64,000 nucleotides of DNA from Ralstonia sp. ASV6. GTDB taxonomy: Bacteria > Pseudomonadota > Gammaproteobacteria > Burkholderiales > Burkholderiaceae. A program made the position numbers and the translations under genes. The first letter of the stretch is position 1. Each line of letters begins with the position of its first letter. Of the stretch, positions 47,846 through 55,429 are shown piece after piece. The stretch lies in the NCBI RefSeq assembly GCF_016429285.1, contig NZ_JAELUI010000002.1:27886-91885 (forward strand), in the 5' to 3' direction. The notes under the pieces were generated by a model. That model had not been told where the DNA came from. It ran no database searches and saw nothing but the letters and a program-made list of their open reading frames with translations.

Positions 47846-49066
47846 ATGGACTCGCTGATCACGGCAGCCGCACGCGCGCTCGCGGCGGGTGACCCGTTCG
47901 GGGCGCTGAACCGCGTCGCCTTGCGCGACGACCCGCCGGCACTCGCGCTGCGCGGTATCGCCATGGCCCAGCTTGGCGACCTCACACGCGCACGGACACT
48001 GCTGCGCAATGCAGCACGCGCCTTCGGATCAAGAGAGGCGCTGGCCCGCGCGCGCTGCATCGTTGCAGAAGCCGAAATTGCGCTCGCCTCCCGTGACCTT
48101 GGCTGGCCCGAGAAGACACTCGATGCAGCACGTGTCACGCTGGAAGCGCACGGCGATCATGTCAACGCCGCACATGCGCGGTATCTCGACATCCGACGTT
48201 TTCTCCTCATTGGCCGATTGGACGACGCCGAACGCATGCTGGCGGTGCAGAACCCGGCCACCCTGCCGCCTGTCCTACGGGCGGCGCATGAGCTGGTCAT
48301 CGCGGGCATCGCACTGCGCCGGCTGCAAACACAGCCTGCGCGTACAGCACTTGCGCATGCTGAACGCGCTGCGCGCCAAGCAGGCATCGCCGCACTAACG
48401 GCGGAAGTTGAAAACGCAGCCCTTGCCTTGCATGCACCTGCCGCGCGCCTGATCGTGCGCGGCGAGGCACGCCTCCTCCGGCTTGAGGACGTGGAAGCGC
48501 TGTTCGCTTCGACAACGCTCGTCGTAGACGCCTGCCGCCTTGCCGTGCGCGAGACCGACACCGTCGTCTCACTCGCCACACGCCCGGTGCTGTTCACCCT
48601 CGTTCGCACTCTGGCCGAAGCCTGGCCGGCAGACGTGCCAAGAGACAGGCTCATCGCCCAGGCATTCCGCACCAAGTACGCCGATGAATCGCATCGCGTG
48701 CGCCTGCGTGTCGAGATCGGGCGGCTGCGCGCAGCACTCGGCGATCTGGCAACGGTGAGCGCAACCAAACACGGGTTCGCACTGCAGCCGCGGCGCGCGC
48801 GCGAAATTGTCGTGCTGGCACAACCCGTTGAGGAGCCGCACGCTGCCGTGCTCGCCTGCCTGGCAGATGGGGAGTCGTGGTCCAGCTCGGCATTGGCGCT
48901 CGCGCTCGGCAGCAGCCAACGCACCGTGCAGCGCGCGCTCGACACGCTGGCGACAGCGGGCAAGGTGCAGTGTTTCGGCCATGGCCGGGCCCGCCGCTGG
49001 ATGACGCCCCCCGTGCCCGGATTCGCGACCACCTTGTTACTCCCGGCGCCGCTGCCGAGTGACTAG
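47846..49066 (+). CDS. TPR-like regulator with C-terminal helix-turn-helix
   Basis: This 406-residue soluble protein has an N-terminal ~200-residue run of paired helices with TPR-like periodicity. A middle domain (~215-310) has VRLRVEIGRLRAALGDLATV, reminiscent of bacterial transcriptional-activator domains (response-regulator-like output). A C-terminal winged helix (ALALALGSSQRTVQRALDTL, ~353-372) follows. It diverges from the DUF899/DUF2182 unit by ~97 bases. I infer that it controls that unit; the ligand is unknown and the family is not firmly recognised. Confidence 0.7.
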   Translation: MDSLITAAARALAAGDPFGALNRVALRDDPPALALRGIAMAQLGDLTRARTLLRNAARAFGSREALARARCIVAEAEIALASRDLGWPEKTLDAARVTLEAHGDHVNAAHARYLDIRRFLLIGRLDDAERMLAVQNPATLPPVLRAAHELVIAGIALRRLQTQPARTALAHAERAARQAGIAALTAEVENAALALHAPAARLIVRGEARLLRLEDVEALFASTTLVVDACRLAVRETDTVVSLATRPVLFTLVRTLAEAWPADVPRDRLIAQAFRTKYADESHRVRLRVEIGRLRAALGDLATVSATKHGFALQPRRAREIVVLAQPVEEPHAAVLACLADGESWSSSALALALGSSQRTVQRALDTLATAGKVQCFGHGRARRWMTPPVPGFATTLLLPAPLPSD

Positions 49067-49103
49067 GATGAAGGCTCCGCAACCCAATCCACAGGACACG
49101 AAC

Positions 49104-49760
49104 ATGAAACGATCCGCCGCCGAAATCGTGCGCGAATATGGCCCGTTCCCAGGCGCCAACAACGTAGGCGGTGTAACGTACGACGGTCAGCACGTCTGGT
49201 TTGCGGCTGGGGACCATGTGCAGGAAGTCGACCCCGCCAGCGGTCATGCTCTGCGCACGATTGACGTACCCGCCCATGCCGGCACGGCCTTCGACGGGCG
49301 GCACCTGTTCCAGATCGCAGAAGACCGCATCCACAAGATCGACCCACAAACCGGGAACGTACTCGCGACCATTCCCGCGCCGGGCGCCGGTGGCGATTCC
49401 GGGCTCGCGTGGGCGGAAGGCACACTCTGGGTCGGCCACTATCGGGACAGGAAAATCCGCCAGATCGACCCCGAAACTGGCGCCGTGCTGCGCGTCATCG
49501 AATCCAACCGCTTTGTGACGGGCGTCACCTGGGTCGACGGCGAACTCTGGCATGCCACCTGGGAAGGCGACGACAGCGATATCCGGCATATCGATCCACG
49601 CACGGGCGAGGTACTGGAGCAGATCGACATGCCAACAGGTGTGAGCGTGTCAGGGCTAGAATCTGACGGCGCCGACCAGTTCTTCTGCGGCGGCGGAACC
49701 AGCGGGAAGATTCGGGCGGTACGGCGGCCTCCAAAAAGCGCAAAAGCAACGGCAAGCTAG
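49104..49760 (+). CDS. Beta-propeller repeat protein (Vgb/PQQ-like)
   Basis: This 218-residue protein is built of ~40-residue repeats with the consensus W-x-x-D/G-x-x-x-I-x-x-I-D-P-x-T-G-x-V/L (DPASGHALRTID, DPQTGNVLATI, DPETGAVLRVIE, DPRTGEVLEQID). This is the signature of a short beta-propeller of glutaminyl-cyclase or Vgb-lyase type. There is no signal peptide. The ATG at 49104 has AGGA upstream and is preferred to the earlier GTG/ATG at 49059/49068. It is probably cotranscribed with the HTH gene. Confidence 0.75.
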   Translation: MKRSAAEIVREYGPFPGANNVGGVTYDGQHVWFAAGDHVQEVDPASGHALRTIDVPAHAGTAFDGRHLFQIAEDRIHKIDPQTGNVLATIPAPGAGGDSGLAWAEGTLWVGHYRDRKIRQIDPETGAVLRVIESNRFVTGVTWVDGELWHATWEGDDSDIRHIDPRTGEVLEQIDMPTGVSVSGLESDGADQFFCGGGTSGKIRAVRRPPKSAKATAS

Positions 49761-49787
49761 CCAGCCACATCCCAACCCAACCGAGCG

Positions 49788-49809
49788 AAGCCCGTGGCGA
49801 TGCGGGCTT
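49788..49809 (+). terminator. Short terminator hairpin
   Basis: AAGCCCG (49788-49794) pairs with CGGGCTT (49803-49809) across 8 bases, followed by TCTC. It probably ends the propeller gene. Confidence 0.5.
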
Positions 49810-49830
49810 TCTCGCCTTCGGCTCAACATT

Positions 49831-49856
49831 ACAGTCAAACTGCACAGTTAAACTGT
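49831..49856. promoter_or_regulatory. Tandem palindromic operator for the MarR gene
   Basis: Two adjacent dyads lie directly before the MarR gene: ACAGTCAAACTG (49831-49842) and ACAGTTAAACTGT (49844-49856, perfect with a 1-base centre). The repeat, at one helical turn, just 20-45 bases before the ATG, is a classic layout for MarR autorepression. Confidence 0.6.
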
Positions 49857-49876
49857 ATTTATGCTACGCTTGGCGG

Positions 49877-50329
49877 ATGGTCAAGCAACCCTCCCCAACC
49901 GAAACCTCACCGTCGGCCACGCTGGCGGGTGATCTGCGCATTGCTCTAGGCAAACTGTCTCGGCGGCTGCGTGAACAAGTGCACCCGAACGACCTCACCC
50001 ACGCGCAGAAGTCCGTTCTGCTGCGCCTGGATCGTGACGGTCCCACCACGGTCTCCGCACTTGCCCGTGCGGAGAGTGTGAAGCCGCAGTCCATGCGCGT
50101 GACTGTCGCAGGGCTGGAAGCCATGGGGGCAGTTGTCGGCAAGCCCGACCCGACTGACGGTCGGCAAACGCTCATCGACCTGACGCCCGGCTTCCGCAAG
50201 GTGCTCAAGGAGAGCCGCGCCGCCAAGGATGATTGGCTCTTTCGCGCACTGCAGGCCCAACTGTCCCCCCAGGAACAAGCCGAACTGACGAGCGCAGTGA
50301 AGCTGCTGCAACGGCTTGCCGAATTCTGA
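49877..50329 (+). CDS. MarR-family transcriptional regulator
   Basis: This 150-residue MarR-type regulator has the winged helix from ~45 to 105 (DGPTTVSALARAESVKPQSM, then RVTVAGLEAMGAVV) and dimerisation helices at both ends. It is first in an operon with a small membrane protein and an MFS exporter, both of which it probably represses, and is itself preceded by a tandem palindromic site. Confidence 0.92.
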   Translation: MVKQPSPTETSPSATLAGDLRIALGKLSRRLREQVHPNDLTHAQKSVLLRLDRDGPTTVSALARAESVKPQSMRVTVAGLEAMGAVVGKPDPTDGRQTLIDLTPGFRKVLKESRAAKDDWLFRALQAQLSPQEQAELTSAVKLLQRLAEF

Positions 50330-50345
50330 ACACGGAGCCCCAGAC

Positions 50346-50687
50346 ATGACAGCACTGCATTTCGTATCGTGGTTCTTCGGCGGCGCCTTTCTCGCCAACG
50401 CCGTGCCGCATTTCGTCTTCGGCATCGCGGGCTGGCCGTTTCAAAGTCCATTCGCCAAACCGCGTGGCGAAGGGCTCTCGTCCTCGACAGTGAACGTGCT
50501 CTGGAGCCTGTTCAACCTGGTCGTCGGTTACATCCTCGTCTTGCATGTGGGTGACTTCAACTTGCGTGACACAGGGGATGCCGCAGTGCTGGGGCTCGGC
50601 ATCCTCGCGCTCAGCGTCCCGCTGGCACGACGCTTTGGCCGCTTCAATGGGGGCAATCTTGCTGGCAAGGTGCAGGAACCCAGATGA
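50346..50687 (+). CDS. Small inner-membrane protein
   Basis: This 113-residue protein has three to four hydrophobic segments (HFVSWFFGGAFLANAVPHFV, TVNVLWSLFNLVVGYILVLH, AVLGLGILALSVPLA). The start at 50346 follows GGAG. The stop overlaps the MFS start by ATGA, so it is cotranslated between MarR and the exporter. Function unknown; the N-terminal PHFVFG and the SPFAKP-loop pattern recur in such accessory proteins. It may assist the neighbouring exporter, but I see no direct proof. Confidence 0.7.
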   Translation: MTALHFVSWFFGGAFLANAVPHFVFGIAGWPFQSPFAKPRGEGLSSSTVNVLWSLFNLVVGYILVLHVGDFNLRDTGDAAVLGLGILALSVPLARRFGRFNGGNLAGKVQEPR

Positions 50688-51952
50688 GCACATCGACAAG
50701 TGCGCCAGCAACGGGCGTCTTCCGCTCGCTGCGCATTTACAACTACCGCCTCTGGGCAGCGGGCTCACTGGTCTCCAACGTGGGGACGTGGATGCAGCGT
50801 ACCGCCCAGGACTGGCTGGTCCTGACGCAACTCACCAACCACAACGCTTCTGCGGTGGGCGTGGTGATGGCCTTGCAGTTCGGCCCACAGCTCCTGCTGC
50901 TGCCGTGGACGGGCGTTGCCGCAGACCGCTATAACCAGCGCAAGCTGCTAATGGCAACACAGGCAACGTCGGGCGTGCTGGCGTTGATTCTCGGGCTGCT
51001 GACCGTGACCGGTGTAGTTCAGCTCTGGCATGTTTATCTGCTGGCATTCCTGTCGGGCTGCGCGTCGGCGTTCGATGCGCCGGTTCGCCAGACCTTCGTG
51101 GCGGAACTGGTCGGAGACGGTGAATTGTCCAACGCCGTTGCACTTAACTCAACATCGTTCAATGCCGGGCGCATGATCGGGCCAGCAGCTGCTGGCATTG
51201 CCATTGCCTCCCTTGGTACCGGCTGGGCGTTCCTGGCCAATGGCCTCTCGTTCATCGCGGTGCTGGTTTCGCTTTGCTTTCTGCGCAAGTCCGAGCTGCA
51301 CCCGAATGCGCGGGCACGGCGTTCGGCAGGCGGTTTCGCCAAGGCCATCCGCTATGTGCGGGCTCGGCCCGACCTCAAGGCCATGCTCGTCATGCTGTTC
51401 CTGATCGGCACGTTCGGGCTGAACTTCCCGATCTTCATCTCGACGATGGCCGCAAGCGTCTTTCATTCCGACGCGCGCGGCTATGGCGTGCTGTCGTCGA
51501 TGATGGCTATTGGCACGATGTCTGGCGCGTTGTTCGCCGCCGGTCGTGAGCGGCCTGAGTTCAAATCGCTGCTGATCGGTGCAGCAATGTTTGGCCTGGG
51601 GTGCACGTTGGCCGCCATCGCACCGAGCTATTGGCTGTTTGCAGCAGCACTGGTCATCACCGGCATTGCCGCGCTCACATTCACCAACACCAGCAACAGC
51701 CTGATGCAATTGTCGACCGAGCCTGCCATGCGGGGCCGCGTCATGGCGCTCCGGGTAGCGATCGCGCTGGGCGGCACGCCCATCGGCGCGCCGATTGTGG
51801 GTTGGGTGGCAGACCATCTCGGGCCCCGGTGGTCACTCGGGGTCGGTGCACTTTCCGGGTTGCTTTCGGCCGCGGTTGCCATTTATGTGATGCGCCAGCA
51901 GATTCATCTGCCCCGTCAGGCGCAGGCAACGCTGGAACCAGGCACACGCTGA
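50684..51952 (+). CDS. MFS exporter (EntS/enterobactin-type branch)
   Basis: This 422-residue permease has 12 helices and the branch hallmark RIYNYRLWAAGSLVSNVGTW at the start, followed by VAADRYNQRKLL in loop 2-3. The branch includes siderophore and macrolide-type exporters. Its operon with a MarR repressor suggests induction by a toxic or signalling compound. Start fixed by the ATGA overlap. No siderophore synthesis genes are near, so the substrate is unknown. Confidence 0.87.
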   Translation: MSTSTSAPATGVFRSLRIYNYRLWAAGSLVSNVGTWMQRTAQDWLVLTQLTNHNASAVGVVMALQFGPQLLLLPWTGVAADRYNQRKLLMATQATSGVLALILGLLTVTGVVQLWHVYLLAFLSGCASAFDAPVRQTFVAELVGDGELSNAVALNSTSFNAGRMIGPAAAGIAIASLGTGWAFLANGLSFIAVLVSLCFLRKSELHPNARARRSAGGFAKAIRYVRARPDLKAMLVMLFLIGTFGLNFPIFISTMAASVFHSDARGYGVLSSMMAIGTMSGALFAAGRERPEFKSLLIGAAMFGLGCTLAAIAPSYWLFAAALVITGIAALTFTNTSNSLMQLSTEPAMRGRVMALRVAIALGGTPIGAPIVGWVADHLGPRWSLGVGALSGLLSAAVAIYVMRQQIHLPRQAQATLEPGTR

Positions 51953-52112
51953 AATCCGCCCCACCACTACGGAAATTGCGTTGGTGCGCTCGCCCACCCC
52001 GCTGCTGTCTTTTCTTTGCTGCGTACGGGCTTGTTTGAAAGCCCCATAACATTCCGCCGAGGCAGTCCTTGTACGATGGCCGCGTCCGCAATCGTATTTC
52101 AGGAGAGACACG

Positions 52113-52487
52113 ATGCCCTACGATGGAAACCGCGCGGCCAACTACGCCGACAGCCACGTGCAACCGAATAGCACAGGAAACTGCGCCAAATACGTCCGCA
52201 AGGCCCTCGAATGGGGCGGCGCGACGCTGGGCCGCGCGCACTTCGCGAAGGACTACGGCCCCGTCCTCGAAGAAGGTGGCTTTCACACCGTGCAAACCAC
52301 CCCGCGCAAGGGTGACGTGATCGTCATTCAGCCGGCACCGGGTCATCCGTCCGGGCACATGGCCATCTACAACGGCACGGTATGGGTATCTGATTTCACA
52401 CAGAACGCCGGGCCACAGGGCTTCTACCCGGGTGAGGCCTATCGCACCGCGCAGCCGGCCTACAAGATCTATCGCCACGACGACTGA
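52113..52487 (+). CDS. Tae3/BPSL0067-like NlpC/CHAP amidase (putative T6SS effector)
   Basis: This 124-residue protein has the papain-like peptidoglycan-amidase pattern: Cys24 in TGNCAKYVRKALEWGG, His82 in HPSGHMAIYNG, followed by WVSDFTQ. The short single-domain form with no signal peptide, together with a signal-peptide-bearing neighbour right after it (8 bases), matches type VI amidase effector/immunity pairs; small Tae effectors, including Tae3 from Ralstonia, are of this size. AGGAG ribosome site. The family call (BPSL0067/Tae3-like) is by recognition and not checked. No T6SS structural genes are in the window, so it would be an orphan pair. Confidence 0.7.
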   Translation: MPYDGNRAANYADSHVQPNSTGNCAKYVRKALEWGGATLGRAHFAKDYGPVLEEGGFHTVQTTPRKGDVIVIQPAPGHPSGHMAIYNGTVWVSDFTQNAGPQGFYPGEAYRTAQPAYKIYRHDD

Positions 52488-52495
52488 GGCCCGCC

Positions 52496-52954
52496 ATGAA
52501 GACGCGATTCTCCAGACTGCTGGCGTGGCTGGTCCTCGCGGCCAGCCTGTTTGGCATGCAGGCCGTCATGGCACAAGGCAAAGCCGCCTCGCCTGAAGCC
52601 GACACAAAGGCGTTCTACGCCTGGTACATCAAGCTGCAGGCCAAGTCGGTCTACCCACTGACCGACAGCGGCATCTACACCTATGTATCCAAAGACACCG
52701 TGGACCGCCTGCGCGAGGCCTACCGCCGCAATGAAATGCCGGGGGATGCTGACTACTTCACCAAGGTCCAGGACTACGACGAGAAGGACTGGGCCGAGCA
52801 CACCGTCGCCCGCGCCCCGATCCTGCTTGAGGACGTTGCCGTCGTACCAGTCACATTCGGTTCGAAAGACAAGGTGAGCGTGCTCGTCTTCCTGCGCAAA
52901 CTGGCAGATGGTTGGAAGATCACCAAGGTTGAGGATACGCAGGACTTTCAGTGA
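52496..52954 (+). CDS. Exported protein, putative immunity protein to the amidase
   Basis: This 152-residue protein has a clear Sec signal (MKTRFSRLLAWLVLAASLFG, cleavage near VMA-QG) and a mature ~125-residue alpha/beta domain resembling DUF3828-type proteins (KAFYAWYIKLQ, then FLRKLADGWKITKVEDT). It starts 8 bases after the amidase stop and ends at a strong terminator, so the two form a bicistron. A periplasmic location fits an immunity protein that blocks an amidase acting on peptidoglycan. The function is inferred from context. Confidence 0.68.
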   Translation: MKTRFSRLLAWLVLAASLFGMQAVMAQGKAASPEADTKAFYAWYIKLQAKSVYPLTDSGIYTYVSKDTVDRLREAYRRNEMPGDADYFTKVQDYDEKDWAEHTVARAPILLEDVAVVPVTFGSKDKVSVLVFLRKLADGWKITKVEDTQDFQ

Positions 52955-52978
52955 TCCTGGCGTGCCGCCACGCATGAA

Positions 52979-53008
52979 AAAAAAGCCCGCAGTGTTGCGG
53001 GCTTTTTT
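52979..53008. terminator. Bidirectional intrinsic terminator
   Basis: AAAAAAGCCCGC (52979-52990) pairs with GCGGGCTTTTTT (52997-53008) across a 6-base loop, with T-runs both ways. It closes the amidase/immunity bicistron and the convergent pbpC. Confidence 0.9.
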
Positions 53009-53046
53009 GTATGGATAGATGAAGCGCATTTCCGTCGATTCAGAAG

Positions 53047-55428
53047 CTAGTCGACGAGTTGCACCTGCAGCCGCCGCTGATCATTCCGGCCATGATCATC
53101 AACGACCCGCACGTTGTACTCGCCCGCGGTGGGCGGTTGCCAAAACATGGCCTCGCCCGCTGCCGTCTTTCCGGCATAGGCATCGTTGACGAACCAGTAC
53201 AACGCATGTGCGCTCGCATCAGCGGTGGCGTTGAATGCAATGCGCGTATCGGCCGACTGCTTCATACGTACGGCATACACGCTGCCACGCACCGGTGAGG
53301 TGATCTGCGGCGGATCGCCCTCAACCACGCCAGCACTGCGGCACGCCGGATTCTGCGGCGGCTTGCGGCGTGGGATGCCCGCCTGCGCGAACACCTGCTG
53401 CAGGTCGGTCGGCCAGAACTCATAAATTTCCTGGTGTGTGCGCTTGTCGGCATAGGGCGGACAGGCTGCGAGCCCAGTGGCGTCATCAATCATGACGGGG
53501 CGATGCACGCTGCTCACGCGAATCGGCGAAACACCCGGAATGAACCATGTAGAGCCCGTCTGCGGACACCACTGGTTTGGCAAGTCACCGCTGGCCAGGC
53601 AGATCTGAACACGCTTGATGTTTGACGGAATGCGCCGCAGCGGCTCCGCCAGCTGAGGCTGTTCGGCCTGCAACGCATCGACGGTCTGAAAGAACAGCGG
53701 CGCTGCCGCATCCACACCAACAAAAGACGCGTTGCCGGTGTTGTCGAAATTGCCCACCCATACCACCAGCACGTAGGGGCCGAAACCACCCGCTGTCCAC
53801 GCGTCGCGGAATGCCCACGAGGTCCCGGTCTTCCAATACACCGGCAGGCGCGAAGGCTGAGCGCCGCTGGTTTCATCTGGGCGCAAATGCTGGCGCAACA
53901 TGTCCGTCACCATGAAGCTGGCCTCGGCGCTCAGCAAGCGCGTGCCCTGCGCCATAGGAACATCTGCACGCAGGCGAAGGGGTTTGAACACGCCGCCGTT
54001 CGCCAGCATCGCGTACAGGCCTGCGAGGTCCTGCATGGTGACCTCGCCGCCGCCCAGCACCAACGCCAAGCCGTAGTGCTGTGGGCTCGCCAGCCGGCTC
54101 ACGCCGGCCTGCTGCAGCAGTTGGTAGAGATCGGGCTGGTGGAGTTTCGACGCCACCCACAGGGCCGGAATATTGCGGCTGCGGTTCAGTGCGTCGGTTG
54201 CTGTGATCGGACCAAGAAAGTGGCCATCAAAGTTCTCAGGCGAGTACGGCCCGAACGACGTTGGCACATCTCGCAGCACAGTCTGCGGATGCAGGACGCC
54301 CTGGTCGAAACCCAGCCCGTAAATGAATGGCTTGAGCGTCGACCCCGGCGAGCGGCGCGCCAGCGTACCGTTGACCTGCCCCTGGATCGCCCGGTCGAAA
54401 AAGTTAGCCGAGCCGACCAACGCCTTCACACCCATGTCACGCGTGTCCACCAGCAGCGCTGCCGCATTGCGGATACCTCGCCCGCCGTTGCGCGCCACAT
54501 AGCGGTTGATCTGGCGCTCCAGCACATGTTGCAGCTCCAGGTCAATGGTCGTCACAATGCGCGCGTCGCGGTTGTCGGGACCGTTCCAGTCGCCTTGTGC
54601 ACGGCGCGCTGCCAATATCTGGTCGGCAGCGTGCGGCGCCTCGAATGGCAACGCCATGAGCGGTCGCAATGCAAACGGCAAGGCAAACAGCGGTTGCAAT
54701 GCGGTGTCTTGCGGATGCAGTTGGCGCCAGCGCGCATACAACCGGTTGCGCGCTGCGGTGAGCTGCCGGTTAATCTGATCCTGCTCGGGCAAACCGCGTA
54801 GCCGGCGCACCGGGTCCTGCGGGATCACGGCGAGCGCCAACGCTTCGGGCAAGGTCAGGTTGGCGACAGGCTTGTCGAAGTACACAAGGCTTGCCGTTCC
54901 TGCGCCTTCGACGTTGCGGCCATATGGCGCATCGTTCAGATAGGCCTCGAGAATCTGCCGCTTGGAATAGAACAACTCCAGCTGCACGGCCCGCGCCACC
55001 TGCCTGAGCTTGCCCAGCGGTGTACGCGTGTTGAGCTGCCACAGCGACCGCGCAAGCTGCATGGTGATGGTGGAGCCGCCCTGTGGGCTACCGCCGCGCG
55101 CATAGGTCACCCAGGCGCCGCGCGCAAGCCCATAAGGATTGAATCCTGCATGCCAGTGGAACCAGCGATCTTCGTGTAACAGTACCGCCTCGACCAGTTG
55201 AGGCGACATCTGATCGAGCGGCACCCACAGCCGGTAGCGGTCGTCCTTGGCCAGTGCGAGCCGCAGCAGGCGGCCGTGATCATCCAGCACCGCGATCGAC
55301 GAGGGCTTCCAGTCACGCAGCGGGGGATGCGGCCATAGCCTGCATCCCGCCAGCACCGCCCCAATCAGCAGAGCGCCGACCAGCCAGTTCTGGCAGCGAA
55401 CCAGCCAGCCGCCCAAGGTACGCAACAC
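53047..55428 (-). CDS. pbpC: Penicillin-binding protein 1C
   Basis: This 793-residue bifunctional murein synthase has a short N-terminal membrane anchor (WLVGALLIGAVLAGC, ~13-28), a glycosyltransferase GT51 domain (EDRWFHWHAGFNPYGLARGA, with catalytic Glu near 85-90; GGSTITMQLARSL), a transpeptidase domain with Ser363-T-L-Lys366 (SPGSTLKP), and KTGTSWAF, then a C-terminal BiPBP_C domain. It starts with GTG at 55428, 1 base after the stop of the alpha-2-macroglobulin gene, the usual partner of pbpC. A long upstream frame extension is rejected. Confidence 0.92.
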   Translation of the reverse strand: MLRTLGGWLVRCQNWLVGALLIGAVLAGCRLWPHPPLRDWKPSSIAVLDDHGRLLRLALAKDDRYRLWVPLDQMSPQLVEAVLLHEDRWFHWHAGFNPYGLARGAWVTYARGGSPQGGSTITMQLARSLWQLNTRTPLGKLRQVARAVQLELFYSKRQILEAYLNDAPYGRNVEGAGTASLVYFDKPVANLTLPEALALAVIPQDPVRRLRGLPEQDQINRQLTAARNRLYARWRQLHPQDTALQPLFALPFALRPLMALPFEAPHAADQILAARRAQGDWNGPDNRDARIVTTIDLELQHVLERQINRYVARNGGRGIRNAAALLVDTRDMGVKALVGSANFFDRAIQGQVNGTLARRSPGSTLKPFIYGLGFDQGVLHPQTVLRDVPTSFGPYSPENFDGHFLGPITATDALNRSRNIPALWVASKLHQPDLYQLLQQAGVSRLASPQHYGLALVLGGGEVTMQDLAGLYAMLANGGVFKPLRLRADVPMAQGTRLLSAEASFMVTDMLRQHLRPDETSGAQPSRLPVYWKTGTSWAFRDAWTAGGFGPYVLVVWVGNFDNTGNASFVGVDAAAPLFFQTVDALQAEQPQLAEPLRRIPSNIKRVQICLASGDLPNQWCPQTGSTWFIPGVSPIRVSSVHRPVMIDDATGLAACPPYADKRTHQEIYEFWPTDLQQVFAQAGIPRRKPPQNPACRSAGVVEGDPPQITSPVRGSVYAVRMKQSADTRIAFNATADASAHALYWFVNDAYAGKTAAGEAMFWQPPTAGEYNVRVVDDHGRNDQRRLQVQLVD

Positions 55429-55429
55429 G

